Below the pieces are notes generated by a model that was not told the origin of the DNA, did no database searches, and saw only the letters and a program-made list of their open reading frames with translations. Shown one piece after another: positions 9,056-18,300 of a stretch of DNA of 64,000 bases (positions within the stretch are counted from its first letter, which is position 1; each line of letters starts with the position of its first letter). Source of the stretch: Candidatus Poribacteria bacterium (lineage in GTDB: Bacteria; Poribacteria; WGA-4E; PCPOR2b); the NCBI GenBank assembly GCA_022822005.1, contig JAJECO010000008.1, positions 223,354 to 287,353 on the forward strand. The letters run 5' to 3'. A program made the position numbers and the translations under genes.

Positions 9056-11017
9056 CTAAAACTTTCCGAAAACGCGCACGAAGGTTTCCATAAAGTTATC
9101 ATCGTTCACGTCTGCGTTGGCGCGTTGATCGATGTATTGTGCACCGATATGCAGAAACAGCTCTTTTTCGTAGGCGACAAAACTTTTTTCCATCTCGGCG
9201 AGAAGGGCTTGACGAACAAAATCGTTCCCATCTATGAGCATATCGTTAAAAAATAGAACCTGCCCGCCTCCAGTGATTTTGATTGTCTTGGTGAACTGAT
9301 AAACAACTTTGAGAATAAGTGCAGCGGCCGTGTCCCGCACATCCGCTGCTTCAATTACGCGGAGCCGAATATTGCGTACAGCTTCTTCGCCGTTGAATTC
9401 TCCGATTAAGGTGAGATGTTCCAAACGGTCTTCTGCCATCTGAAATCCATTGCGAACCGTATACTTGAACATAGGCGTAATTTCGAGCGATTTGGATGGG
9501 CGTATGCGATAGTTTGTTTTTAGGATGCCAACCTCGTAATGTTTATTATCCTGAGCGAAGTCGAGATTGTATCGTAGTTTTACGCGTCCTGTCGTGACCA
9601 TCTGCTTAATTCCCGAATATTCCCACGTGACCTTGGCGGTGTTGATTAGATCGTCCTGCATTAACAGTGGGTCTTTTCGTCGCTTCTCGACCTCGACGCC
9701 ACCATCTATATCAAAAAATGTCACATCCCCGCGTTGTTCCAGCTGCTGCACACTGGGTTGATCCCGGTAGAGTTGTCCTTCCTCCCTACTCAAAAAACCG
9801 GCAAAATACCAGGTCTCGTCGGGGATACGATCTTTAACCCATTTCAATTCGTTCTCAACAATTAGGGCTGCATCCTGAGAGAGATCCTTCTTGTAGACCA
9901 GATTGGTGAACGCCTTTGTCGCTGTAGATGAAGCCCGACGGAATGCTGCATCCCTGAGATCTTTTTCAAATTGCAAACCGATGTCAAGATCCGCAGAACT
10001 GCCATCACGATTTGTCTTCCGTTTCATTAGCAGCCGTAGTCCGCGTAACCCCACATCAAATTCATAGTTGGGGTCTTTATCGTTCTCTTCCTCATCTCGA
10101 AGACCGTTGTTATTCTGATCCCTTTCGTCAAGGAAATCCTCATCGACATCAAAGAGTAGAATATCATCCTCATAATCGAAGGTGCCATTGTTATTCTTAT
10201 CAAGGTCACCGGGAATAATTAGAGAGGGCGGATCTAGCCACGTGTTATCAGTGTACCGATCCTGATCGTCGTTATCTCCGACCGAGCGAGAGGCATCGAA
10301 ACGGGGACCGACGCGGAAGGCTTCCCCCTGAAAAATTGTATCTCCCACAGTTCGGAACGCCTTAAATACTGTCGTCGTCGCTTCAAAACGTGAACTGAGA
10401 TCCTTGCTCAATGCACTTTTTGGGGTCGTCGCGAATTCCGCTTTCAGGCCGTAGTTCGCAAAATTGGTTTCCATGTCCAAAGCCCACACCGGCGTGTCAC
10501 GGAAATACCAAGAAGCCCCTAACTTTGACTTTCCGAATTTCGTCACTTCGCGTATGCCGATTCCAGACCCTTGGATATTTTCTTGACCGATCACCGGATT
10601 GAGCAAGCCGGGGACCATTAAGATCATCCAATCGGTACGTTCGGAGCGCACATCCCATCGCACACCTGTGAGATCAATTTGATCGAAGGTGAATTTTGTA
10701 AAGGTGGTGGGAACCTCTCCTAAACTCAAGATGTTTTTGACATTCCCGGCGGTCTCCTCAATAATCATGACGCTGTGGAAACCCCGTCGAAACACGCGGT
10801 CAAAATCGAACTCGTTCTGCCGAACTGAATCCTCTTCTGTATCTGCAAGAAAATCTCGTTTATTGGTAAAATCATATTCCACACGTCCTGATAGAAAGAG
10901 CTTACCAAATAGACTGTAGACATCCTCCGCCCCTGCCGGAAAGGTTAATAACCCGAAGAGGCAGATAATCATAAAAGCAAAGATTGAGAACTTCGCCTTT
11001 ACTTTCCATTTATTCAT
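9056..11017 (-). CDS. Probable outer-membrane beta-barrel protein with calcium-type acidic loops
   Basis: 653 residues, family not recognised. A clear signal peptide ends at about residue 30 (LLTFPAGA|ED). The mature protein alternates hydrophobic and polar residues and ends in phenylalanine (FVRVFGKF), as outer-membrane barrel proteins do. In the middle are two EF-hand/thrombospondin-type-3-like loops, DLDKNNNGTFDYEDD (about 271-285) and DQNNNGLRDEEE (about 300-311), suggesting a calcium-binding extracellular insertion. It is the last gene of the propeller operon, 37 bp after propeller protein C, and so may be the outer-membrane partner or anchor of those lipoproteins (inference). A porin or assembly factor are alternatives. 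Confidence 0.6.
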   Translation of the reverse strand: MNKWKVKAKFSIFAFMIICLFGLLTFPAGAEDVYSLFGKLFLSGRVEYDFTNKRDFLADTEEDSVRQNEFDFDRVFRRGFHSVMIIEETAGNVKNILSLGEVPTTFTKFTFDQIDLTGVRWDVRSERTDWMILMVPGLLNPVIGQENIQGSGIGIREVTKFGKSKLGASWYFRDTPVWALDMETNFANYGLKAEFATTPKSALSKDLSSRFEATTTVFKAFRTVGDTIFQGEAFRVGPRFDASRSVGDNDDQDRYTDNTWLDPPSLIIPGDLDKNNNGTFDYEDDILLFDVDEDFLDERDQNNNGLRDEEENDKDPNYEFDVGLRGLRLLMKRKTNRDGSSADLDIGLQFEKDLRDAAFRRASSTATKAFTNLVYKKDLSQDAALIVENELKWVKDRIPDETWYFAGFLSREEGQLYRDQPSVQQLEQRGDVTFFDIDGGVEVEKRRKDPLLMQDDLINTAKVTWEYSGIKQMVTTGRVKLRYNLDFAQDNKHYEVGILKTNYRIRPSKSLEITPMFKYTVRNGFQMAEDRLEHLTLIGEFNGEEAVRNIRLRVIEAADVRDTAAALILKVVYQFTKTIKITGGGQVLFFNDMLIDGNDFVRQALLAEMEKSFVAYEKELFLHIGAQYIDQRANADVNDDNFMETFVRVFGKF

Positions 11018-11054
11018 CTGCTGAACTGTCCTTTTATGTTATACATTTCACCCT

Positions 11055-14000
11055 TTATATGCCGTCATGATCAAACCGCTCAGTATAAACCGTCCATGTG
11101 CCCGTCAGAGAATCATATCGGGTCAACCCGCCATGCGTACCGAACCAGAGGTAGTCACCATCGGTTGCAATCGATAGAATGCCATTATGGGGTAGCCCAT
11201 CTGCTCTGGTGAAGTTTGTAAACTGCCCTGTGGTTTTGTCCAACATGGTAACTCCCTTGTCGAACGTACCGAACCAGACTTGATTCCCGCGAATTGCTAT
11301 TGATGTAATAAGATTCGAGTCCAAGCCATCCGCTTCTGTAACTGTTTTCCACGTTCCATTTACCGTGTCATACACTGTCACACCACGTCCGCTACCGAAC
11401 CAGACCTGCCCGTTGTCAATGGCAATACAACTAATCTCATCACTCGCTAACCCATCCTCTTGAGTAAAAGTAGTCCACGTCCCCTGTTTGATCGAATAAA
11501 GCGAGACCCCTGTCTTTGTTCCAGCCCAAACGCGATTATCATCTACTGCCAGACATCGCACATCATCATTTTCGAGGCTCTTGGCGTATTTTCCCTCCAC
11601 TGTTGGCAGGATCTCAATGGCGGCGTTATATGTTTCCCAAGCGTTCCGATCATCGGAGAGAATACTGTGCTTGCTAATACCGTTTTTTGTTCCAATCCAC
11701 ACATCGCTTCGATTTTCGACAACCGCTCGAATATCCACGCTTGGAAGTTGGTTCTCTTTAGTATATGATTCAAACCGATCCGCGATTTTATCGTACCGAC
11801 CAACCCCACCTTCAGTCGCAATCCAAATATACCGTTTCCCAACGGACAAGTCAATGACATTGTTATCTACAAGTTCATCTGCTGTCTCTGGCTCCTGTTC
11901 TTCCTCATCGTCCTCTTCATCTCCATCCTCCTCCCCATCTCTCTCTGATTCTGCCTCCGGTTTTTCAAAGTGCTTCCATCTGTCGTACCGTTTGTCGTAT
12001 CGACTCAAGCCTCGATGCGTACCTACCCAGACGTACCGGGAGTCGGTAGCAACAGCAACCGCTCGTCGGTCCGCTAAGGTAGTCGGTTTGGTGAATGATA
12101 TCCATGTTTCTTTTTCTTTATCATAGCGACTCACGCCTTTCAATGTGCCGACCCAGACATATTTTGAATCGACTTTAAGTTGGTATCTCCAGACGCTATC
12201 ATGAACGAGTCCATCCTCGACCGTAAAGGCTGTCCATGCTCCAGACGCTCGCGAGTATTTTAGCACACCCGCATCGCCCGTGCCGACCCAGAAACCATCG
12301 TTATCCTCCGAAATAGCCTCAACCGGTGATTCAGGAAGTCCATCGCTTTGCGTGAAGGAAGTCCACGACCCGCCCGTTTTATCATATCTGTTGATACCGC
12401 TCCAACCGAAGCACCAGACGTAGTTCTCGCTGACCTGTCCAGACCCAGTCCAATTAACCCGCAGTCCTTTGCGTCTATCATAAATTGTCCAAGTATCGTC
12501 GGTGGGCGAATAGTAACTCACACCGCTCGTTCCCCGGTCACTGACCCACGAATAAGAACTTCCGCCGCTGGTCCACACGGCCTCTCCGTCCGCAGCAATC
12601 CACTCACCGGAGCGCGAAGCCATACCTTGCGCTTCCGTGTATGAGCGCCAAGTTTTCGTCGTCCGCTCATATCTCTTAACCCCAACGCCATTTGTGGAGA
12701 ACCAGACATAATCTTTCGTACAGGCAATGTCTTCGATGTACCTTCCGGGACCTGCTTCCGTCACCTTCACTGATTCCCACTTCTCTGTCCGCGTATCATA
12801 ATGCGCTGCCACGCCGCCTTGGAAGGCAACCCAAACGCCATGTGGTTCATCAAGTTCAATTAGTGTAGCATGATGTCCCGGTAGGCCTGATGATCTTGTG
12901 AAGTGCGTCCATGTATCAGAGGCTTTGTTGTATCGCAGCACGCCGCCATCCCCTGTAGCGCACCATACGTCTTCTGTCCCCACTGCCAATCGTCGAATTG
13001 CGGTGATAAACGGAACTTCGGATGAGATGGGTAGTGCGTCCTTTGTGTACTCCATCCACGTATCGGTACGGCGATCGAATTTCAGAATCGCGCCATTCGG
13101 GGAAGCCGCCCAGTTAAGCACCCACAGGTAGTGCCCATCTAACTCCATCCAACGTGCCTGATCTTCTCTCAGAATTTCTGTACCGTGATATGGGGTATGC
13201 TTATCCCACCGATCTTTCTCTACGTCATAGACAGCAATGCCTGCAACCGTACCGAAAAAGATCTGCTTACCCATAACAGCAATACTCTGAACATTATTGT
13301 GCAACAAACCCTCCGGCTGCATCGTAAAAATCTGTTGAATTCCGGCTCCGTCGGAGCGTGCAATTCCAGCCGGTGTTCCGATCCAGATGGTTTCTTTGTC
13401 TACCGCAATAGCCCTGACATTCAGGTTTGGCAGACCATCGGTGATGTGGGTTACCCCCCTTATTCCCCCGCCAGCGGGAGGATAAGGGGGAGGTCGAATA
13501 ATCCATAACCCATTCCGAGTGCCGACGAGCAATCTTCCATCCGGGCTGAACGTAAGTGTATTGACATAATCCGTTACCGGGAGAAACTGTTCAAATTTAT
13601 CCCTCGCAGCATCTCTCCGGTATAACCCTTCAGTTGTTCCCGCCCAAACGTCCTCACCAATTGCCAGCACCGCTGTTACCCACTTGCCGGTGAGATAGGG
13701 TTGGCACGAAACGTGAAACGTGAAACGTGAAACGCGAGAACCATTCGCCGAGCCTCGTGAATCCACACTCATTTGATTCGGGGTGATGTGCGTAGATTCG
13801 TAGAGACTTCTTGTCCCGCTCTGCGAGGATCCTCGCCTTGTCGGAATTTGCTCGACCTCCCCCGATTGTGACGAAGAGGTTAGGGGTTCTTGTATTAAGG
13901 CGCTTAATCCACCTTTCGTCCCGACCCAGATCTTATCGGAAAGGTCGATACAGGTAACAAAATTGTCCACCAATCCATTCCGATCGGTATAGAAACGCCA

Positions 14001-15350
14001 CCGTTCTCCTTCGAGTTCTCCTAAGCCCAAGGACGTCCCAACCCAGAGTGTCCCGTCGTCGGCGTCATCTGCTAAAGCGGTAATATAGTTGGTCGCTAAA
14101 CCATCTGCTTTGGTGTAGGTTCTCCACGTTTTTTCATGAAGCGCGTAACGACTCAGACCTTTATTTGTAGCTGCCCAGAGTGCATTCTCAACTACAACCA
14201 GTGATTGAATCTGATTCGACACCAGCGTGTCGCGCCTGGAATACCATATCCACCCATTTGTCACCTTATCGTATTGGCCCAGACCGTGCTCGTATGTACC
14301 AATCCAGATATGCCTACCATCAACAACCAACGCGGTAATGTGATCACTGACCAAACCTTGTGCTGTCGTGTACTTGAGCCAAGTATCCACCGTCGTGATA
14401 TATCGTCGAATTCCACGGTCTGCCGAACCGAACCACACATTGTCGCCATCAACCGCAATAGCTCTGATGAAATCGCTCTCTATGAGATCTGTTCGGGTAT
14501 GGCTTTCAGTAAAGGTCTGGTTGATTGTACTGAACTTGCTTACACCCGATTTCTCCGTCCCCACCCAAACAGCGTCAGGACTTAAAGCGATCCAGCGGAT
14601 ATGGTTTTCTACCAACCCTTCCTCTTTTGTGTAAGTGTTCCATGCGTCCTTGGGTTTATCGTATCGACGGAGACCGTCTTCTGTACCGAACCAAACATAC
14701 TCGGATTCCACAGCAATTGCCGTGATTACGTTAAATGAATCTTTATCCTTCTCTTGCTGTAACGCCCACGCCCCTGTCGTCTTATCATAACGCGAGATAC
14801 CCGCCTCGGTCCCCACCCAGATATAATTGCCATCCACAGCGATGGCAGTAACTCTGTTGCTTGCTATGCCGTCCCGTTGTTGGAACTTCGTCCAACGTTT
14901 CGCTGAATTGGGATCATAAAGACTGATACCGAGTATCGTACCTATCCAGACAGATTCTCCGTCGGCGGCGATGGCAGTAATGTCATCAGAGAGCAACCCA
15001 TCGGACCGGTCTAACTTCGTCCAACGGTTATCCGCTTTATGATAGATGCTGACACCCCGATCTGTCCCTACCCAGACCTGGTCAGCTGAGGTTGATATAC
15101 AACGGACATTATCACTGACTAACGCTTGTTTCGTCGCTGTTTGGGTAATCGCGGCTTCTTCCAGAACAGTCGATTTTTTCTCCGACGGATCGATTTGAGT
15201 GAGACCACATCCAAGGTGAAAGAGTAGGATGAAAACTTGGAAATAGGACAGAGAAACAGAAAAATAACCCAACAGCAGGCGTCTTCCCGTCCCGCTATGC
15301 GAGGGCTCTCGTTTTATCTGGATTTTCGTGTCCTTATTAATCTTCAGCAT
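11055..15350 (-). CDS. Propeller lipoprotein C: giant Reg_prop (two-component regulator propeller) repeat protein
   Basis: 1431 residues from ATG 15350, chosen because it leaves only a 14-bp overlap with the upstream stop codon; an in-frame GTG/TTG further upstream would overlap by over 100 bp. The N terminus is a lipoprotein-type segment ending LLFHLGCGL. The rest is about thirty blades of about 42 residues with consensus VWVGTxxGLSRYDKxxxxWxxYTxxDGLxx, the Reg_prop/COG3292 repeat. In other bacteria this repeat is the periplasmic sensor of hybrid histidine kinases; here there is no kinase, receiver or membrane domain. An acidic linker (EEDGDEEDDEEEQEPE) interrupts the last third. Three separate dispersed DNA repeats are inserted in frame (13455, 13706, 13805) and a further one lies in the signal region (15281). 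Collinear paralogue of the two upstream genes. Function unknown; ligand binding at the cell surface or periplasm is an inference. Confidence 0.85.
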   Translation of the reverse strand: MLKINKDTKIQIKREPSHSGTGRRLLLGYFSVSLSYFQVFILLFHLGCGLTQIDPSEKKSTVLEEAAITQTATKQALVSDNVRCISTSADQVWVGTDRGVSIYHKADNRWTKLDRSDGLLSDDITAIAADGESVWIGTILGISLYDPNSAKRWTKFQQRDGIASNRVTAIAVDGNYIWVGTEAGISRYDKTTGAWALQQEKDKDSFNVITAIAVESEYVWFGTEDGLRRYDKPKDAWNTYTKEEGLVENHIRWIALSPDAVWVGTEKSGVSKFSTINQTFTESHTRTDLIESDFIRAIAVDGDNVWFGSADRGIRRYITTVDTWLKYTTAQGLVSDHITALVVDGRHIWIGTYEHGLGQYDKVTNGWIWYSRRDTLVSNQIQSLVVVENALWAATNKGLSRYALHEKTWRTYTKADGLATNYITALADDADDGTLWVGTSLGLGELEGERWRFYTDRNGLVDNFVTCIDLSDKIWVGTKGGLSALIQEPLTSSSQSGEVEQIPTRRGSSQSGTRSLYESTHITPNQMSVDSRGSANGSRVSRFTFHVSCQPYLTGKWVTAVLAIGEDVWAGTTEGLYRRDAARDKFEQFLPVTDYVNTLTFSPDGRLLVGTRNGLWIIRPPPYPPAGGGIRGVTHITDGLPNLNVRAIAVDKETIWIGTPAGIARSDGAGIQQIFTMQPEGLLHNNVQSIAVMGKQIFFGTVAGIAVYDVEKDRWDKHTPYHGTEILREDQARWMELDGHYLWVLNWAASPNGAILKFDRRTDTWMEYTKDALPISSEVPFITAIRRLAVGTEDVWCATGDGGVLRYNKASDTWTHFTRSSGLPGHHATLIELDEPHGVWVAFQGGVAAHYDTRTEKWESVKVTEAGPGRYIEDIACTKDYVWFSTNGVGVKRYERTTKTWRSYTEAQGMASRSGEWIAADGEAVWTSGGSSYSWVSDRGTSGVSYYSPTDDTWTIYDRRKGLRVNWTGSGQVSENYVWCFGWSGINRYDKTGGSWTSFTQSDGLPESPVEAISEDNDGFWVGTGDAGVLKYSRASGAWTAFTVEDGLVHDSVWRYQLKVDSKYVWVGTLKGVSRYDKEKETWISFTKPTTLADRRAVAVATDSRYVWVGTHRGLSRYDKRYDRWKHFEKPEAESERDGEEDGDEEDDEEEQEPETADELVDNNVIDLSVGKRYIWIATEGGVGRYDKIADRFESYTKENQLPSVDIRAVVENRSDVWIGTKNGISKHSILSDDRNAWETYNAAIEILPTVEGKYAKSLENDDVRCLAVDDNRVWAGTKTGVSLYSIKQGTWTTFTQEDGLASDEISCIAIDNGQVWFGSGRGVTVYDTVNGTWKTVTEADGLDSNLITSIAIRGNQVWFGTFDKGVTMLDKTTGQFTNFTRADGLPHNGILSIATDGDYLWFGTHGGLTRYDSLTGTWTVYTERFDHDGI
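13455..13490 (-). repeat. In-frame palindromic repeat inside propeller C
   Basis: Arms CCCCCTTAT (13455-13463) and ATAAGGGGG (13482-13490) are perfectly complementary, and the inner C-rich/G-rich arms pair almost completely around a 2-base loop. On the coding strand it translates as a proline/glycine stretch (PPPYPPAGGG) between two blades, with the reading frame kept. A related C/G-rich palindrome lies between genes at 62513. Confidence 0.7.
13706..13740 (-). repeat. In-frame GTGAAAC heptamer array inside propeller C
   Basis: Three perfect tandem GTGAAAC units at 13713-13733 are flanked by a degenerate unit on each side. Read on the coding strand it gives RFTFHVS between two blades, unlike the blade consensus. 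Confidence 0.7.
13805..13835 (-). repeat. GTCCCGCT-TGCGAGG element, copy 2 (in propeller C)
   Basis: 31 bases aligned with 15281-15311 at 24 identities by eye; the core is GTCCCGCT then one variable base then TGCGAGG. It contains a perfect 14-base palindrome GCGAGGATCCTCGC (13823-13836). The encoded peptide SSQSGTRSL resembles SHSGTGRRL from the other copy. Confidence 0.6.
15281..15311 (-). repeat. GTCCCGCT-TGCGAGG element, copy 1 (signal region of propeller C)
   Basis: Related to 13805-13835 (24 of 31 bases identical by eye). It encodes the basic stretch REPSHSGTGRR immediately before the hydrophobic core of the lipoprotein signal, so a repeat appears to have supplied or lengthened the n-region of the signal peptide. 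Confidence 0.6.
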
Positions 15351-18300
15351 AGCTTGTCCACGTCCCAGTTTTCTGATTGTACCGACACAAACCCCGCTCT
15401 GTGCCAAACCAGAGCTGATCACCGTCAAATGCAATTGCCTCAACTCGATTATGGGACAAGCCGTCGTCTATATTAAAGACCCGCCAGTCGCCCGTGTTTC
15501 TATCCAGCCGTGTGACGCCCGCATCTGCCGAACCGAACCAGATTTCCTCCCCATTCAAAGCGATGCAGGTGACAACATCGCTTGCCAAACCGTCCGATTG
15601 GGTGTAGGTAACGAAATCCCCAGATTCGACGTTGTATTTTGTCGCTCCCTTACCCGTACCGAACCAGATGTCCCCTTCATCAATGACAATGACGCTAGTG
15701 TCTGTGAGGTTGTTCTGGCTCTTCACCTTATCAAGGGCGGAAACATTTTTAGCAAGAGTTTCCCATGTCTTCTTATCTTTATCATATCGGCAAGTCCCTT
15801 TGTCTGTGCCGAACCAGATCAACTTCTCACCGATCGCAACGCAACGGACATCGTCGCTCAAAAGCGTTTGTGCATATTTCTCATCGGCTCCCATGTTTTC
15901 GACTTCCAATGCCTGTGTGTGCGACTCCCAAGCATTCGGATCATCAGACAGGCGATTGAAGGTCGCAACGCCGCGGTCTGTAGAGACCCATAAGTCGTAG
16001 CCTTTGACATCCAGATCTCGAATGGTATTGGAAGGCAAACCGTTTTCAGTGGTGTACTTTTCCCAACGATCGCCGGCTTTATCGTAGCGCAGGACACCAT
16101 TGTTAGTACCGAGCCACGCATATTTCTCGTCAATCGTTAGGCAAGTGACACTCGGTGTGTCGTCCTCCATATCTTCCAGCCCCTTCAGACGAGGAGCAAA
16201 CCAACGGTCTGTCTGTTTGTCGTAGCGATGTAAGCCGTTGGTCGTCCCCAACCACACATAACGTGCTTCGGCGGCGATTGCGTACACTTTTGATTCGCGG
16301 AGCGTTCGTGCCAGTGGAGACTGCGTGAAAGTGGTCCAAACCTCTTCTTTAAGATCATATTGGCTCAATCCTCCAGCGGTCCCCACCCAAACATAATCAT
16401 CGTCTACCACCAAGGAATGTTCGATGATGTCACTGCTTGGCAGGCCGTTCTCCTCACCGAAGAATGCCCAATCTTTTGCAGCTTTGTTATACCGAGCTAA
16501 TCCCTGACGATCTGCCGCAAACCAAACAGTATCAGTGGTCTCAACAACCTGTTTTGTACGGCCGAAATCAAGCCCTTCAATCTCCGGGAGGTTTAATGTT
16601 GTCCACGAATCGGTCTTATTGTTATATTTCGACGCAAGCGCGCCGCTCCACCCCGAGTATGTAAGCCAAACACCATCCTGCCCCTTATCGATCCCGAAAT
16701 TCACATCTGAGAGCACATGCTGGCTTGAGAATATCTCCCATTCTTCGGTTCGCCAATGATAACGGCTAGCATCTCCCCATCCCGTAACCCAGATATAATC
16801 GCCATCAATGAGCAGGTCATTGGTTTCATTGTTACCCAAACCGTGTGCTTCCGTAATGCTACTCCACTGATCCGTTGATTTATTATATCGCTTAATTCCC
16901 TCCCAAACCGTTGTTACCCAGACGTATTGCGGATCAACGGCAATGGTCCCAATGTTACTCCATTCTACGCTCGGCACGACTTCATACGATTTCCACGTGT
17001 CTGTTTCCAGAGAATAACGACTTACCACCCCACCAACATGCGCCATCCACAGGTGTGGGGAATCAAGCACAATACTCCAAACTTCATGGTTTGGCAGACC
17101 GTCCGCGACCGTATAATGACGCCACGTATCCGTCGCTTTGTCGTAGCGTAACAATCCTCCGTTGGTGCCGACCCACACATCACTTTCATCCACAGTCAGC
17201 GCGTGTATGCGCGTGATTGGTCTTTCAATAGATTGCAATGGAAGGTCCTCTTTGCTGAAGAAGCGGAATGTATCTGTCTGTCTGTTATACCTGACAATGG
17301 CGCCTTCTGTAGAGTCTTTCCAATTGCCGAACCAGAGTCCATCGCCATCCTCGGCGAGCTTGCTGACCCAATTCGAGCGTAGCACTTCTGTAGTTGTCGC
17401 CGCAACGTGTTTCGACCACTTCCCTGTCGTTTCGTCCAAACAACTGACACCGGCAATCGTACCCACCCAAACCTTGTCGCTGTTCCTTGCAATGACCTTA
17501 ACATTATCGGAGACGAGTCCGCCGTTGGTATCCTCGCGGGTATAATATGTCCACAGATCTTTTGTAACATCGTACTTTGCCAATCCCGAGGGCCCACCTA
17601 TCCAGATGGTATCGTCACCGACAGTAATTGCCCTGACGTTGGCATGAAGCGTGAAACGTGAAATCCCGCCGATTCCATCGGAATCCGAGGACCGGGACGT
17701 GGATCCTTGATGAATCGGGACGGAAGGTGTGATTATCGACTTGTCTATCTGTACTAAACCGGATATTGTACCGATCCAGATAGAATTATCCTTTATTGCA
17801 ACGGTGTTAATCACTTCCGAGGGCAACCCATCCGCTTCAGTCAGTGTGCCTGAAGCGCGGGTAGCCCGATCATAGTAGACGAGTCCCTCTGTCGTACCAA
17901 CCCAAACAAAGTTCTCCTCTAATTTGATATCGTTGATCCAACCGGAGACTTGCAATTCGGAAGGATGTGTATTCCATTTCCGGTTTTGAGGATCGTAGGT
18001 CGAAAGCCCTGCCTTGGTCCCAATCCATAGACGTAAAGATGTTCTCTCCGCCTCTCTATTCATCGTTTCCCACGCAACGCAGGTCACGAAGTCATGGGGC
18101 AATCCATCTTTCTCTGTAAAAAATGTCCACTTGTCCTCGCCCTCACGTCGCACTCCCAAACCGCGAGGTGTGCCAACCCAGAGATCTTCCCCCACTTCTA
18201 CAACAGCAGTAATGTAGTTATCTGCCAAACCTTCCGCCTTACTCAACGTTCGCCAATTGAGTCTCGGTGAAAAGTTCGGCGTTTCGGGATAGATCGCCTG

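Noticed and set aside
13706..13740. CRISPR-like array in the heptamer repeat
   Set aside because: Units are seven bases, contiguous and without spacers.
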